From Mycobacterium sp. SMC-8 (GTDB lineage Bacteria; Actinomycetota; Actinomycetes; Mycobacteriales; Mycobacteriaceae), in the NCBI RefSeq assembly GCF_025263565.1, contig NZ_CP079865.1, positions 4,898,001-4,962,000 of the forward strand: a stretch of 64,000 nucleotides of DNA, in the 5' to 3' direction. This document shows, one piece after another, positions 8,633-18,330 of the stretch. The notes beneath the pieces are model-generated. The model worked only from the letters and a program-made list of their open reading frames with translations. It was not told where the DNA came from and did not search any database. The position numbers and the translations under genes are program-made. Each line of letters begins with the position of its first letter. The first letter of the stretch is position 1.

Positions 8633-9655
8633 TCAATTCAGCCTTTCCAACGCTACGCCGCCGTACCAGTCGACGTCGTCCGGGGCGGTCCGCACCGTCA
8701 CCGCGCGCACATGGGTGAAGTCGTCGAACGACTCGGTACCGCCTTCGCGGCCGTGGCCGCTTTCACGCACACCGCCCCACGGTGAACACGGGTCAAGCCG
8801 GTGGTGGTCGTTGACCCATACGATGCCGTGCTCCAACTTCGAGGCGACGCGGTGCGCCCGCGCCACGTCGCGGGTCCAGATCGACGAACCGAGACCGTAC
8901 GGGGAGTCGTTGGCGATGGCGATGGCATCGGCCTCGTCCTTGAACGGGATCACCACCAGGACGGGGCCGAAGATCTCCTCCCGCGCGACGCGCATCTGGT
9001 TGGTGACGTCGGCGAGCACGGTCGGCGCAACGAAGAAGCCGTCGAGACCCGGCACGTCGACGGCCACACCGCCGGTGGCCAGCCTCGCCCCTTCGGAAAC
9101 GCCGATCTCGACGTAGTTCAGGATGCGCTGGCGGGCACGTTCGGAGATGACCGGGCCAAGCTGGGTCTGCGCTTCACTCGGATCACCGATCCGGATTCGT
9201 TCGGCCTGGGCCGCCAGCGCGGCCACGAAATCGTCGTATACGGTTTCCTGCACCAGGATTCGGTTCCTGCGATGCAGGTCTGTCCGGCGCCGACGAAACC
9301 GCCGAACGCGGCGCCCCGCGCCGAAACCTCGGTGGGCACGTCATCGAACACCAGGACCGGGGTCTTGCCGCCCAATTCCACCGTCGACTTCGCGAAACGC
9401 GACGCGGTGGCCACCGAGATGATCCGGCCGACCTCCGTCCCGCCTGTGAACACGACTTTGTCGACCATCGGATGCTCGGCCAGACCCGCGCCGGCCACCG
9501 GCCCCAGACCGGGGATGACGTTCAACACGCCGGGCGGGATCCCCGCCTCCAGCGCAAGCTCGCCGATCAGCAGCGCGGTCAGCGGGGTCTGCTCAGATGG
9601 CTTGAGTACCACGCTGTTTCCCGTGGCCAACGCCGGGGCGACGCTCTTGAGCGAC
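8633..9655 (-). pseudogene. Aldehyde dehydrogenase pseudogene (5'-truncated, plus one-base frameshift)
   Basis: The minus strand reads as the C-terminal two thirds of an NAD-dependent aldehyde dehydrogenase: APALATGNSVVLKPSEQTPL, VVFTGGTEVGR, the general base ELGGKTP and the nucleophile FVGAGQTCIAG are in one frame (down to ~9260). Then the frame shifts to QETVYDDFVAAL...EEIFGPVLVV in another. A single missing base at ~9260 (expected GTRILVQETVY) explains the shift. The N-terminal ~150 residues (cofactor domain start) are absent; homology stops near 9655, where sequence of the divergent SDR gene begins. Both lesions argue for a non-functional gene; the frameshift alone could be a sequencing error. 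Confidence 0.8.
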
Positions 9656-10420
9656 GCCGCGGTCGATGCCCTCGTCAGCGGGGCGTCCCTGACCGGTCGG
9701 CATGCGTGGGTGACCGGCGCGGGGTCGGGCATCGGCCGCGCCTCGGCGGTGGCGCTGTCGCGACTGGGCGCAACACTGCACCTGGTCGGCCGCACGGCCA
9801 AGTCGCTGGACGAAACAGCCGAGCTCGCAACCGAATACGGCGGCGCGGCGAACGTCCACGTCGGCGACGTCACCGACACCTCGTTTGTGAGGTCGGTGAT
9901 GGCCGGTCACCGCGTCGACGTATTGGTCAACAGCGCCGGACGCAACATCCCCCAGCGCCTGGACGAGATCACCCGGCACACCTATTCGGCGGTGATGGCG
10001 GTGAACGTCGAAGCCGCGCTGTTCGTCACGCAGCAGGCCGTCGCGCGCATGCGCGAGCACGGCCAGGGCGGATCGATCGTGTCGATCAGCTCACAGATGG
10101 GACATGTCGGAGGACCGCAGCGCACGCTGTACTGCGGCTCGAAGTGGGCTCTCGAGGGCATGACCAAGGCGCTGGCACTGGAACTGGCCGGCGAGCGGAT
10201 CCGGGTGAACACCGTCGCGCCGACGTTCATCGAGACCGAGTTGACCGCGCGCAGCCTCGCAGAGCCGCAGTTCCGGGACTGGGTGCTCGGCGAGATCCCG
10301 CTGCGCCGGCTCGGCACGGTGGACGAGGTCGCGGCGGCGGTGGCCTACCTGGCCAGTCCGGCGTCGTCGCTGACCACCGGTACGTCGTTGCTGGTCGACG
10401 GCGGTTGGACCGCGCACTGA
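9647..10420 (+). CDS. Short-chain dehydrogenase/reductase (SDR), start codon uncertain or lost
   Basis: The frame carries a complete classical SDR core: TGxxxGIG cofactor motif WVTGAGSGIGRAS, LVNSAG, SISS catalytic serine, YCGSKWAL (Tyr-x-x-x-Lys) and the usual C-terminal GTSLLVDGGW. The product is ~250 residues, an NAD(P)H-dependent oxidoreductase such as a 3-oxoacyl or gluconate-type reductase. No ATG or GTG lies at the expected position: the only nearby candidate is TTG at 9647, inside sequence that belongs to the opposite-strand aldehyde dehydrogenase. I infer the 5' end was lost in the same rearrangement, so expression is doubtful although the catalytic part is intact. Confidence 0.75.
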   Translation: MSDAAVDALVSGASLTGRHAWVTGAGSGIGRASAVALSRLGATLHLVGRTAKSLDETAELATEYGGAANVHVGDVTDTSFVRSVMAGHRVDVLVNSAGRNIPQRLDEITRHTYSAVMAVNVEAALFVTQQAVARMREHGQGGSIVSISSQMGHVGGPQRTLYCGSKWALEGMTKALALELAGERIRVNTVAPTFIETELTARSLAEPQFRDWVLGEIPLRRLGTVDEVAAAVAYLASPASSLTTGTSLLVDGGWTAH

Positions 10421-10450
10421 CCCACCTTCCAGGCTGCAGGACACAGCAGC

Positions 10451-10513
10451 CACAGGTATCCACCTTTTTCAGACGGCTACTCGCACTTTCCCTGCAGAAC
10501 GTGGATACCTGTG
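10451..10513. repeat. 13 bp perfect inverted repeat between convergent genes
   Basis: CACAGGTATCCAC (10451-10463) and its exact complement GTGGATACCTGTG (10501-10513) are separated by 37 bases. The similarity continues imperfectly a few bases inward (TT.T.CAG type), so the unit may be two inverted copies of a short element rather than a simple hairpin. It lies between the stops of the SDR and the isocitrate lyase. It could serve as a bidirectional terminator or be a small repeat family member. Confidence 0.6.
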
Positions 10514-10537
10514 ATTCGCCGGGCCTGGAACCCCCGC

Positions 10538-12826
10538 TCAGTCCTGCTTGCTGATCAGCCGCAGCAGCGCCTTGCGGTCGGGGGCGAGCAGTTCGTCGAT
10601 GCGAGCCTGGTTGACGTCGGCGACGATGATCTCGCCGACCTCCTGGTAGACGTCGCTGAAGATGCCGTGCGACTTCATCTTCTCGGTCTGATAGATGTTG
10701 TCCTCGGTCGGCGTCACGTAGTAAACGATCTCGGCCTTGAAGCGGTGGATCAGCCACAGATGGATCAGGTCCATCAACCGCTTCTTCCGCATCTGCTCGG
10801 CGAACGTGTTCTGGTCTCGGACGGTCAGAATGCTGCGGCCGTGCCGGTCCTTGATCGGGTCGACGACGACGTTGGCCAGCGGATCCTCGCTGTCACCGAG
10901 GATCTGCAGGTCCAGCACGTCCGAACCGGCACGCCGCGGCCGTAACTGCACATGCAACCGTTCCGGCAGCTCGTAGTGCTCACTCCACAGTCCCAGCCAC
11001 TCCTCAAGCAGCTTCTTGGGCACCTCTGTCTGCACCAGATGCTGGTGCTGGGTCGAACCCTTGCCCATCGCCTTGGTGGTCGCCGTCCGTCCCGACGACG
11101 CAGCCAGCGCCGCATCGCTGCGCGGCCCGCCGACGAGTGTCTGCGGTGTGCGGTACGGAGATTCGACGAGCCGCATCTTGCGTTGCAGCCGGGCCAGCGC
11201 GAGCATGCCCTCCTGGCGCAGCGACGTCGCGAACTCCTCGGAGGCCACGCCGTCGACCTGATGGCCGCCGTAGGTGATGAAGTTGAAGACGAACCCCATC
11301 TTGCCGATCTCCTCGGGGAACGCCCGCATCTCCTCGTCGGACATGCCGGTGGTGTCCCAGTTGAACGACGGCGACAGGTTGTAGGCGAGCATCTTGTCGG
11401 GGTAGACGGCGTGGATGGCGTCGGCGAACTGCTTGGCGTCGGCCAGATCCGCGGTCTTGGTCTCCATCCACAGGACGTCGGCGAACGGGGCGGCCGCCAA
11501 CGACTTCGCGATCGCGTACGGGATGCCGCCGCGGACCTGGTAGTAGCCCTCGGGCGTCTTGACCCGCTCGCAGTCCCAGGCCACGTCGGCGCCCAGTTCC
11601 TTGGCTTTCTCCCTGGCCGTGTACAGCGGCGCCCGCTCGGCAAAGGCCCGCCATTCGGCCACGCTCATCGCCGAGGGCTCACCTTCGCGTTCCCGGAATT
11701 CCAGCAGCTCGGCCACGGCGCCGCCGTAGGTGTTGAGTCCGGCGTCGTCCTGCCACGCGTCGACGAAGCGCGACTCCACCTCGTCGAACACCGCGTCCAG
11801 TGACGGCTCGGTGCCGTCCTGCCATCCCGCGGCAGCATCGTCGATGACCGCCAGCAGCCCCTGGCGCTCCAGCCACGCCTCGGCAGTGGCGTACTCACCG
11901 TCGGGCAACGCGTAGAGCAGATGGCCGTTGAGCTCGGTGACGCCCTTGTCGTAGAACCTGCGCATCATCGCCAGGTAGCACGACTTGTACGACGGGGTCT
12001 TCAGGTTGGTCGCGCCGAGCAGGAACGGCTGGTCGCGTTCGTCGGCGCGACTGTCGATCAGGTTGGCCGCCTCGGCGTCGGTGCGGGCGACGATGATGCC
12101 CGGCACTCGCATGACGTCGAGCTGGAACCGCGCGGCATTGAGCCGCTTGATCTGCTCGTCCGACGGCACCAGCACCTTGCCGCCCTGATGTCCGCATTTC
12201 TTGGTGCCGGGACGCTGGTCTTCGATGTGGTAGCCCGGAACCCCGGCCTCGACGAAACGCCGGATCAGGTTGCGTACGTGCGGGTCCCCGCCGTGTCCGG
12301 TGTCGGCGTCAGCGATGATGAACGGCCGGTAATCGTAGGCCGGTGTCGTCTTCCGCTGTTCCTCGCTCATCTGCAGACGCAGGTACTGCTGGTTGCGGTC
12401 CGCGGTCAGCAGTGCCCGCACGATGCCGGCGGCCTCCTCCGGCACCTGGCTGAGCGGATAGCTGGCCAGGTCGGGGCCCGGGTCCTCGGAGATGGAGCCT
12501 TTGGCCGAGGTCGCCCAGCCGCCGAGGTAGATGCCCTCGATGCCCATCCGCTTCATCACCACGGCCTGGCCGGGGGAGTAGGGGCCGAACGTGGTGATGC
12601 TCCTGCCGTTGGCGAACAGTTCGCGCAGGTGCGGGTAGAACGCGGTCGCCGCCTGACGGGCGGTCGGATAGTCGGCAGGGATCGTGCCGCGCTGTTCGGC
12701 GACCTGCCGCGCCGTATAGAGACGGATGATGCCGTCGAATCGCGGGCTGTCGAAGTATCGCTGCGTCTCGGCGACATCGTGCTCGAACGGTGTCTGGGGC
12801 TGAAGGTCAGCTTCGATGATGGCCAT
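10538..12826 (-). CDS. aceA: Isocitrate lyase, large AceA2-type
   Basis: 762 residues, the length of the mycobacterial ICL2 (~760) and far above the ~430 of ICL1. It cleaves isocitrate to glyoxylate and succinate (glyoxylate shunt) and, in mycobacteria, can act in the methylcitrate cycle. The active-site loop KKCGHQGGK has Cys211; DADTGHGG and YHIEDQRPG are metal/substrate motifs; [12 protein letters not shown] is the conserved C-terminal signature of the lyase core. The ~170-residue C-terminal extension is the ICL2-specific regulatory domain. The start is 45 bases after the stop of upp on the same strand; an independent promoter cannot be excluded. Confidence 0.95.
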   Translation of the reverse strand: MAIIEADLQPQTPFEHDVAETQRYFDSPRFDGIIRLYTARQVAEQRGTIPADYPTARQAATAFYPHLRELFANGRSITTFGPYSPGQAVVMKRMGIEGIYLGGWATSAKGSISEDPGPDLASYPLSQVPEEAAGIVRALLTADRNQQYLRLQMSEEQRKTTPAYDYRPFIIADADTGHGGDPHVRNLIRRFVEAGVPGYHIEDQRPGTKKCGHQGGKVLVPSDEQIKRLNAARFQLDVMRVPGIIVARTDAEAANLIDSRADERDQPFLLGATNLKTPSYKSCYLAMMRRFYDKGVTELNGHLLYALPDGEYATAEAWLERQGLLAVIDDAAAGWQDGTEPSLDAVFDEVESRFVDAWQDDAGLNTYGGAVAELLEFREREGEPSAMSVAEWRAFAERAPLYTAREKAKELGADVAWDCERVKTPEGYYQVRGGIPYAIAKSLAAAPFADVLWMETKTADLADAKQFADAIHAVYPDKMLAYNLSPSFNWDTTGMSDEEMRAFPEEIGKMGFVFNFITYGGHQVDGVASEEFATSLRQEGMLALARLQRKMRLVESPYRTPQTLVGGPRSDAALAASSGRTATTKAMGKGSTQHQHLVQTEVPKKLLEEWLGLWSEHYELPERLHVQLRPRRAGSDVLDLQILGDSEDPLANVVVDPIKDRHGRSILTVRDQNTFAEQMRKKRLMDLIHLWLIHRFKAEIVYYVTPTEDNIYQTEKMKSHGIFSDVYQEVGEIIVADVNQARIDELLAPDRKALLRLISKQD

Positions 12827-12871
12827 GACACACCCTACGGCGCAAGACGGCGCGGGTGAACACTACTGGCG

Positions 12872-13513
12872 TCATTTGGTACCGAAGATCCGGTCGGCGA
12901 CATCGCCGAGGCCCGGCAGGATGTAGCCATCGGGGTCGAGCTCGCGGTCGACGGCCGCGGTGAAGATCGGCACGTCCGGATGCGCGCCGGCCAGCGCGGC
13001 GACGCCCTCCGGGCAGGCGAGCAGGCACATGAACTTGATCGACTTCGGGTGGTACTCGCGAAGCCGCTCGACGGCCGCGATCGCGGAGTTCCCGGTGGCC
13101 AGCAGCGGGTCCAGCACGATCACGTCGCGTTCGTGCAGATCGCCCGGCATCTTGAAGTAATACTCCACCGCGACAAGGGTTTTCGGGTCCCGGTAGAGGC
13201 CGATGTGGCCGACCCGGGCTGACGGCACCACCTCCAGCATCCCGTCGAGGATTCCGGTGCCCGCGCGCAGCACCGAGACCAGGACCAGTTTCTTCCCGTC
13301 GATCACGCTGCCGGTGGTGATCTCCATCGGCGTCTGGACCTCCACCTCGTGCAGTGCGACGTCGCGCAGCACCTCGTAGGCCATCAGCGCCGAAACCTCG
13401 TGCGCCAAGCGGCGGAAACTGTTGGTGGACAGATCTTTCCGGCGCATCAGCGTCATCTTGTGCTGCACCAGAGGATGGTCGACGACACGCACCCCGCCCG
13501 GACCCGCCGCCAT
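12872..13513 (-). CDS. upp: Uracil phosphoribosyltransferase
   Basis: 213 residues. Upp converts uracil and PRPP to UMP. The PRPP loop [14 protein letters not shown] (~residues 130-143), the start-region [15 protein letters not shown], and the uracil-binding C-terminal [16 protein letters not shown] are all present. The start codon shares one base with the stop of the URC4-like gene, so it is co-translated as the last member of the TenA-URC1-URC4-Upp run. In fungal URC pathways UPRT (Urc6) supplies the nucleotide that Urc1 and Urc4 degrade, so the context suggests a catabolic as well as salvage role. Confidence 0.95.
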   Translation of the reverse strand: MAAGPGGVRVVDHPLVQHKMTLMRRKDLSTNSFRRLAHEVSALMAYEVLRDVALHEVEVQTPMEITTGSVIDGKKLVLVSVLRAGTGILDGMLEVVPSARVGHIGLYRDPKTLVAVEYYFKMPGDLHERDVIVLDPLLATGNSAIAAVERLREYHPKSIKFMCLLACPEGVAALAGAHPDVPIFTAAVDRELDPDGYILPGLGDVADRIFGTK

Positions 13514-14766
13514 CAGAACACCGTCCCGTCACTGGTCACCGGCAGCGGCGGCAGCCCGCCGCGTAGCCGCTGCGCCGACGCGCGCCCGGCTGCCCATGTC
13601 CCACCCTCGAGCACACTTCCCAGCGGCATCCGCTGCGCGTCGACCCCGAGCCGGTCGCGCACCCGCGGCGCGATCTCGTCGAGCAGCGCCACCGTCAGCG
13701 CCCGCCACTCGACCACCAGCTCGTCAGCCGGCTCCCAGGTCCGCGCCGACGCCTCGCGGTCTCGCAGCCGCAGCACCCCGTGATCGAGCAGCAGCCCGCC
13801 GTTGCGGTACTCCGGCAGTCCGGTCAGGGTGTCCGCGCCGGTCACCGCGACGCCAGCCCACTCGAACGGTTCCAGCAGCGAGTAGGTCAACCATTGCGAC
13901 AGTTTGTGCAGCGGCAGCCAGCCGGCAGTCGGGCCCGGCCCGCAGACCGCGTCGTGACGCCAGCAGTCACCCACCGGTTCGTCGCCGATCACATTGCCGG
14001 ACAACCAGATCCGGGACAATGACGACAGCAGGCAGGCCAGGATGTCGTGGGCGTGCACCCCGCCCGCTGCGGCCGGTCTGTCGTACAGCCCGCCGGGGCG
14101 GCTCTGTTCGCCGAACACCTCGGGTTGCGCGGCCAGCGCGTCGCCGAGGCGGTGCAACAGCGCGACTCTGCCGGCCAGCCCGACCAGCGGGTTGGCCTGG
14201 CTGACCTGGAACGCGGCGGCCAGCCGGTCCTCGGTGACCGAGCGCAGCCCGGTGGCATCGGCCTGCAGCGGCCGCGTCGGATCCCCGGAGAACATGCCGG
14301 AGACGAAGGCGTGCCAGCTGGCCACCGCCAGCCCCTCCGACCGGGTGAACTCCGCCCGGGCATCACCGTGCGACTCGGTGTAACTCCATCGGGGGCCCGC
14401 GCCGGCGTCGAGCAGCACGCTCACCACGGTCAGGTCGATCATCGCGCGTGCCCGTTCGTCGGCTCCTTCGTCACCGAGGAGCACGAGCAGTTCGGCCCGC
14501 CGGTCCACCCCGCCGGCCTCGAAGTGGCGCCACCTGCTGTGCAGCGGAACCCGCAGGTCCGGGAACCGCGCGCGGGTGACGGCGGCGACCTCGGCGGCGG
14601 CGCCGTCGAGTGCGACGTCGTCGACGGTGAACCACCGGGAATCCCCCGAACGGGCCCGGGCCAGCAGCTGCGCGGACCGGGTCCGCACCGCATTCGTAGA
14701 CCGCAGCAGCGCGGCGGCGCCGGCGGGCCGGGCCGGGTCCGGCGGCGCGGTCACCGGGACCGTCAT
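13513..14766 (-). CDS. URC4/Urg3-family protein (DUF1688)
   Basis: 417 residues without membrane segments. Features such as [16 protein letters not shown] near the start, [27 protein letters not shown] and [12 protein letters not shown] match the DUF1688/URC4 family, whose fungal members are required for uracil degradation after ring opening. The biochemical reaction is not firmly established; a role in converting the opened pyrimidine ribonucleotide toward ribosylurea has been proposed. Its ATG overlaps the TGA of the URC1 gene by four bases and its stop shares a base with upp, an arrangement that ties the three proteins to one pathway. Confidence 0.85.
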   Translation of the reverse strand: MTVPVTAPPDPARPAGAAALLRSTNAVRTRSAQLLARARSGDSRWFTVDDVALDGAAAEVAAVTRARFPDLRVPLHSRWRHFEAGGVDRRAELLVLLGDEGADERARAMIDLTVVSVLLDAGAGPRWSYTESHGDARAEFTRSEGLAVASWHAFVSGMFSGDPTRPLQADATGLRSVTEDRLAAAFQVSQANPLVGLAGRVALLHRLGDALAAQPEVFGEQSRPGGLYDRPAAAGGVHAHDILACLLSSLSRIWLSGNVIGDEPVGDCWRHDAVCGPGPTAGWLPLHKLSQWLTYSLLEPFEWAGVAVTGADTLTGLPEYRNGGLLLDHGVLRLRDREASARTWEPADELVVEWRALTVALLDEIAPRVRDRLGVDAQRMPLGSVLEGGTWAAGRASAQRLRGGLPPLPVTSDGTVF

Positions 14767-16034
14767 CCGTCGAGCCCCCGGCCCTTGGCCTTGCGCAACT
14801 CGTCGGCGTCGGGCACCTGCCCCGGGGTGAAGTAGCCGGCCGCCATCTTCGCGTCGATCTCGACCCGGGCGTCGGCGGGGATGAGCTCGTCCGGAATCGA
14901 CACCCGCTCACCGACGTCGATGCCCGACCCGGTGATCGCGTCGTACTTCATGTTGCTCATCGACACCAGGCGGTGGATCTTGCGGATCCCGAGCCAGTGC
15001 AGGACATCGGGCATCAACTCCTGGAAGCGCATGTCCTGCACGCCGGCCACGCATTCGGTGCGGGCGAAGTACTGATCGGCCGTGTCGCCGCCGGCCTGGC
15101 GTTTCCGGGCGTTGTAGACCAGGAACTTGGTCACCTCACCGAGCGCCCGGCCTTCCTTGCGGGAGTAGGCGACCAGGCCCACGCCGCCGCGCTGCGCGCC
15201 CAGGATGCACTCCTCGATCGCGTGCGTGAGATACGGCCGACAGGTGCAGATGTCCGAACCGAACACATCCGAGCCGTTGCACTCGTCGTGAACGCGTGCG
15301 GTCAACTCGACCGACGGGTCGGCCAGGTCCCGCGGATCACCGAAGATGTAGACCGTCTGCCCGCCGATCGGCGGCAGGAACACGTCGAGATCCGACCGGG
15401 TGACCAGTTCCGGGTACATCCCGCCGGTCTCTTCGAAAAGCACTCGGCGCAGGTCGGTTTCGCTGCAGCCGAATCGCTGCGCCACCCCGGGCAAATACCA
15501 GACCGGCTCGACCGCGGCCTTCGTGACCTGCGCGGCGCCGGTGCCCAGCAGCACCCGGCCATCGGGGTGCAACCGCCCCTTCAGGAGCGCGTCGTGCACC
15601 TCCGGCAGGATCACCTGCGCCTTGGTCACCGCGATCGTCGGGCGGATGTCGACACCCGCGGCGATCTCGCCGGCGAAGACGTCGGCGACCATCGCACCCC
15701 ACGGGTCGAGGCTCACGATCGCGACGGGATCGGCCCACTGCGGATACGGCCCGATCACGTCCGTCGGCGCGGTGTCGGTCAGATCGGCACGGTGCTCGCG
15801 CGAGAGCTTGCCCGCGGCGACCGCCAGTGCCCGGTACACGCCGTAGGCGCCGCTGTGGGTTCCCACGACGTTGCGGTGCCCGCGGCTGGTGGTGGTGCCG
15901 ACCACGGGGCCGCGCTCGGCGGCGGTGGGAGCGCCCCAGCGCAGCCGCGGCGCATCAGCGCCCGCGCTGTGTGACGTCAGCCTGATGTGGCCGCCCGAAG
16001 ACTTGGCGGGTGGCGGCGCGGCATCGGCGGACAT
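14763..16034 (-). CDS. URC1-type GTP cyclohydrolase II homologue (uracil catabolism)
   Basis: 423 residues, about twice a normal RibA GCH-II domain. The C-terminal half holds the GCH-II zinc site HDECNGSDVFGSDICTC (Cys ~252, 263, 265) and the YSRKEGRALGE segment equivalent to the catalytic RQEGRG loop. The N-terminal ~180 residues (GTTTSRGHRNVVGTHSGAYG and VIGPYPQWADP) are typical of the URC1 clade. By family it opens a pyrimidine ribonucleotide ring instead of GTP. It overlaps the URC4 gene by four bases. No riboflavin genes are near, which supports the URC rather than the riboflavin assignment. Confidence 0.87.
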   Translation of the reverse strand: MSADAAPPPAKSSGGHIRLTSHSAGADAPRLRWGAPTAAERGPVVGTTTSRGHRNVVGTHSGAYGVYRALAVAAGKLSREHRADLTDTAPTDVIGPYPQWADPVAIVSLDPWGAMVADVFAGEIAAGVDIRPTIAVTKAQVILPEVHDALLKGRLHPDGRVLLGTGAAQVTKAAVEPVWYLPGVAQRFGCSETDLRRVLFEETGGMYPELVTRSDLDVFLPPIGGQTVYIFGDPRDLADPSVELTARVHDECNGSDVFGSDICTCRPYLTHAIEECILGAQRGGVGLVAYSRKEGRALGEVTKFLVYNARKRQAGGDTADQYFARTECVAGVQDMRFQELMPDVLHWLGIRKIHRLVSMSNMKYDAITGSGIDVGERVSIPDELIPADARVEIDAKMAAGYFTPGQVPDADELRKAKGRGLDG

Positions 16035-16112
16035 CGGCCTCCTCGGCGAACGGCACGCTCAACAGGAAGCCGCCAGCTTAATCACTGCGAGCCTGTCACG
16101 CCGGTCATCCGC

Positions 16113-16811
16113 TCAGACCGGCCACTGCTCGCGCCGGTACCCGGCATCGAAAAACATCCACTCGTAGCGCGACGTCGTGACGAAATGCGCACGCGCACAT
16201 GCCTCCTCGGCGGGAGTGAGCGCCGGGCCCATGTGGTCGGCGAGGGTGAGCACCTCGGTGACCGTGGCGGCGAACTCGTCCCCGCCGTAGCTGTCGATCC
16301 AGCGCTGATAGCGGGGATCGGTGGAGCCGCGCTCGAGCAGTTCGGCCCCGACCTCGGCGTAGATCCAGTAACAGGGCAGCACCGCGGCCAGTCCGTCGGC
16401 GAAGCTACCGTCGTACACGGTCGCCAGCAGATAGCTGTTGTAGGCCTGCGTGGTCGGGGACACCGGCACGCGGTCGACGCTGTCGGGGGACAGCCCGAGG
16501 GCGGGCAGCAGTTCGGCGTGCAGCGCCAGTTCCACGTCGAACACCTCGGCGGCGTGCCGGGCGAACATCGCCGTGTCGGCGAGCGTCGGCGCCTTGCCGC
16601 CGACCAGCGCCAGGGCTCGGGCGTAGGTCCGCAGGTAGTGCACGTCCTGGGCAACATAGCCGGCGAACGCGTCCGGGTCCAGGCTGCCGTCGGTCAGACC
16701 GGTGACGAACGGGTGAGCCACGATCGCATCGAAGATCGGTGCGATGTCGGTCCACAACCTCGTCGTCCACGAGTCAGGATGGTGGGAACCGATGCGCGGG
16801 GCGACGCTCAT
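16113..16811 (-). CDS. TenA-family protein (thiaminase II / aminopyrimidine aminohydrolase fold)
   Basis: 232 residues from ATG 16811, chosen because a good ribosome site (GGAAAGGAA) precedes it and the longer frame is antisense to the DUF899 leader. The TenA signature is intact: DPDAFAGYVAQDVHYL, nucleophile Cys147 in LLPCYWIYAEVG, and Glu217 in SRYEWMFF. TenA hydrolyses thiamine or salvages formylaminomethylpyrimidine. The gene lies 78 bases before URC1 on the same strand and is probably the first gene of the URC run, which raises the possibility of a pyrimidine-related deamination or hydrolysis step; that is inference. Confidence 0.88.
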   Translation of the reverse strand: MSVAPRIGSHHPDSWTTRLWTDIAPIFDAIVAHPFVTGLTDGSLDPDAFAGYVAQDVHYLRTYARALALVGGKAPTLADTAMFARHAAEVFDVELALHAELLPALGLSPDSVDRVPVSPTTQAYNSYLLATVYDGSFADGLAAVLPCYWIYAEVGAELLERGSTDPRYQRWIDSYGGDEFAATVTEVLTLADHMGPALTPAEEACARAHFVTTSRYEWMFFDAGYRREQWPV

Positions 16812-16899
16812 GGCGGTGTTCCTTTCCAACGATGAGTTCTGCGCAGCCGCTGAGTCGATATGGGTGTCATACCGACCGATCTGCCGGAGGCCGACTGTA

Positions 16900-17586
16900 A
16901 TGACCGACACCCACGCCCTGCCGCCCGTGGTCGACGCCCAGACGTGGCGGGCGGCCCTCGACGAGCTCCGCAAGCGCGAGAAGGCCGCCACCCGCGAGCT
17001 CGACGCGATTGCCGCCCAACGCCGGCGCCTGCCGATGGTGCAGCTGCCGGACTACACCCTGACCGGTGCCGACGGCCCCGTCCGGCTGGTCGACATCTTC
17101 GAGGGTCGCGCGCAGCTAATCGTCTACAACCACATGTGGTCCGACGGAGCGGAATGGCAGTGCGGCGGCTGCACCGGATACACCTCGCAGTTCACCCGGC
17201 TGGACTTCCTGGCCAACTACGACGCGAAATTCGTGATCGTGACATCCGGGCCGATCGAGGAGGCCCTGGCCTATCGGACGAAGGTCGGCAACACGATGGA
17301 GTGGTACTCGTCGGCGCACAGCCCGTTCGCCACCGATGTCGACGCCGCGCCGAACACCGGATTCGCGGTCAACGTGTTCCTGCGGCACGGCGACACCGTG
17401 TACCGCACCTGGCACACCAACGGCCGGGGCACCGAGCAGCTGAGCTACACGTTTCCGCTGATCGACGTGCTGCCGTGGGGACGACAGGAAGAGTGGCAGG
17501 ATTCGCCCGAGGGCTGGCCGCAGCGCCCCACCTATTCGGGCTGGCTGGATTCTCCTGACGTCGCCCGCCTCTACGGTCACCGCTGA
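16900..17586 (+). CDS. DUF899 thioredoxin-like protein
   Basis: 228 residues from the ATG at 16900 (the frame is open further upstream but that part is antisense to TenA). It has the DUF899 pattern: N-terminal helix with WRAALDELRKREKAATRELDAI, then LIVYNHMWSDGAEWQCGGCTGYTSQF, in which two cysteines lie as C-G-G-C in a thioredoxin-like fold, and WHTNGRGTEQL. Function in the family is unknown; a redox role is plausible. It is divergent from TenA with 88 bases between starts and is followed by tpx 48 bases downstream, so the two redox-type genes may be co-transcribed. Confidence 0.85.
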   Translation: MTDTHALPPVVDAQTWRAALDELRKREKAATRELDAIAAQRRRLPMVQLPDYTLTGADGPVRLVDIFEGRAQLIVYNHMWSDGAEWQCGGCTGYTSQFTRLDFLANYDAKFVIVTSGPIEEALAYRTKVGNTMEWYSSAHSPFATDVDAAPNTGFAVNVFLRHGDTVYRTWHTNGRGTEQLSYTFPLIDVLPWGRQEEWQDSPEGWPQRPTYSGWLDSPDVARLYGHR

Positions 17587-17634
17587 ACCAACCCCGTCGC
17601 GACCGACCGCGTCAAGCTTGGCAGACTGTGCGGC

Positions 17635-18132
17635 ATGGCACAGATAACTTTGCGTGGAAACCCGATCAACACCGTCGGCGACCTGCCCGCCGTCGGATCT
17701 GCGGCACCCGGCTTCACCCTCACCGGAACGGATCTCGGCACCGTCGAGGCCGGTCAGTTCAGCGGCAAACCCCTGCTGCTCAACATCTTCCCGTCGGTCG
17801 ACACCCCGGTCTGCGCCGCCAGTGTGCGCAAGTTCAACGAGAGCGCGGCCGGCGAGGGTGTGACGGTGCTGTGCGTCTCGAAGGATCTGCCGTTCGCGCA
17901 GAAGCGGTTCTGCGGCGCGGAGGGCATCGAGAACGTCACGACCGCCTCGGCGTTCCGCGACAGCTTCGGTGACGACTTCGGCATCACGATCGCAGATGGA
18001 CCGATGGCCGGACTGCTGGCCCGCGCCGTGGTGGTGGTCGGAGCCGACGGCAACGTCGCCTACACCGAACTGGTGCCCGAGATCGGCCAGGAGCCGGATT
18101 ACGACGCCGCACTCGCGGCGCTGCGGTACTAA
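17635..18132 (+). CDS. tpx: Thiol peroxidase Tpx
   Basis: 165 residues. Tpx is an atypical 2-Cys peroxiredoxin that reduces hydrogen peroxide and organic peroxides using thioredoxin. The peroxidatic Cys60 lies in SVDTPVCAAS and the resolving Cys93 in QKRFCGAEG, the exact spacing of the family. The length is standard and the C-terminus YTELVPEIGQEPDYDAAL is conserved. The gene follows DUF899 by 48 bases. Confidence 0.96.
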   Translation: MAQITLRGNPINTVGDLPAVGSAAPGFTLTGTDLGTVEAGQFSGKPLLLNIFPSVDTPVCAASVRKFNESAAGEGVTVLCVSKDLPFAQKRFCGAEGIENVTTASAFRDSFGDDFGITIADGPMAGLLARAVVVVGADGNVAYTELVPEIGQEPDYDAALAALRY

Positions 18133-18231
18133 AGACGCGCGCCACACCATAGAGGGCGACGCGCCGGGATAGGTCACCGTTCGGTTCCAGTCCCGCATCT
18201 CCTTGATCGACCGTCCTGCGACGACATCAAA

Positions 18232-18250
18232 ACACCATGTCATGTGGTGT
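18232..18250. promoter_or_regulatory. Small dyad upstream of ripD
   Basis: ACACCA (18232-18237) and TGGTGT (18245-18250) form an inverted repeat with a 7-base spacer, in a comparatively A/T-richer stretch about 80 bases before the ripD start. It may be an operator; six-base arms also occur by chance. Confidence 0.3.
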
Positions 18251-18330
18251 AGAAGTGGTTGTAGTGACTGTTGTTAATCGATGAGACCAGCGCCCGCGAC
18301 GGCGCTGGCAGCGGAAAGCGGTGGACTGCA

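Noticed and set aside
8801..10420. Single 539-codon plus-strand frame
   Set aside because: Only the last ~250 codons are an SDR; the first part is the antisense of the aldehyde dehydrogenase remnant.
10451..10513. DnaA boxes / origin
   Set aside because: GTATCCAC resembles part of a DnaA box, but there is no cluster, no dnaA/dnaN context and no A/T-rich unwinding region.
14763..16034. Riboflavin GTP cyclohydrolase II (RibA)
   Set aside because: The long N-terminal domain and operon with URC4 and upp fit URC1; no riboflavin genes are near.
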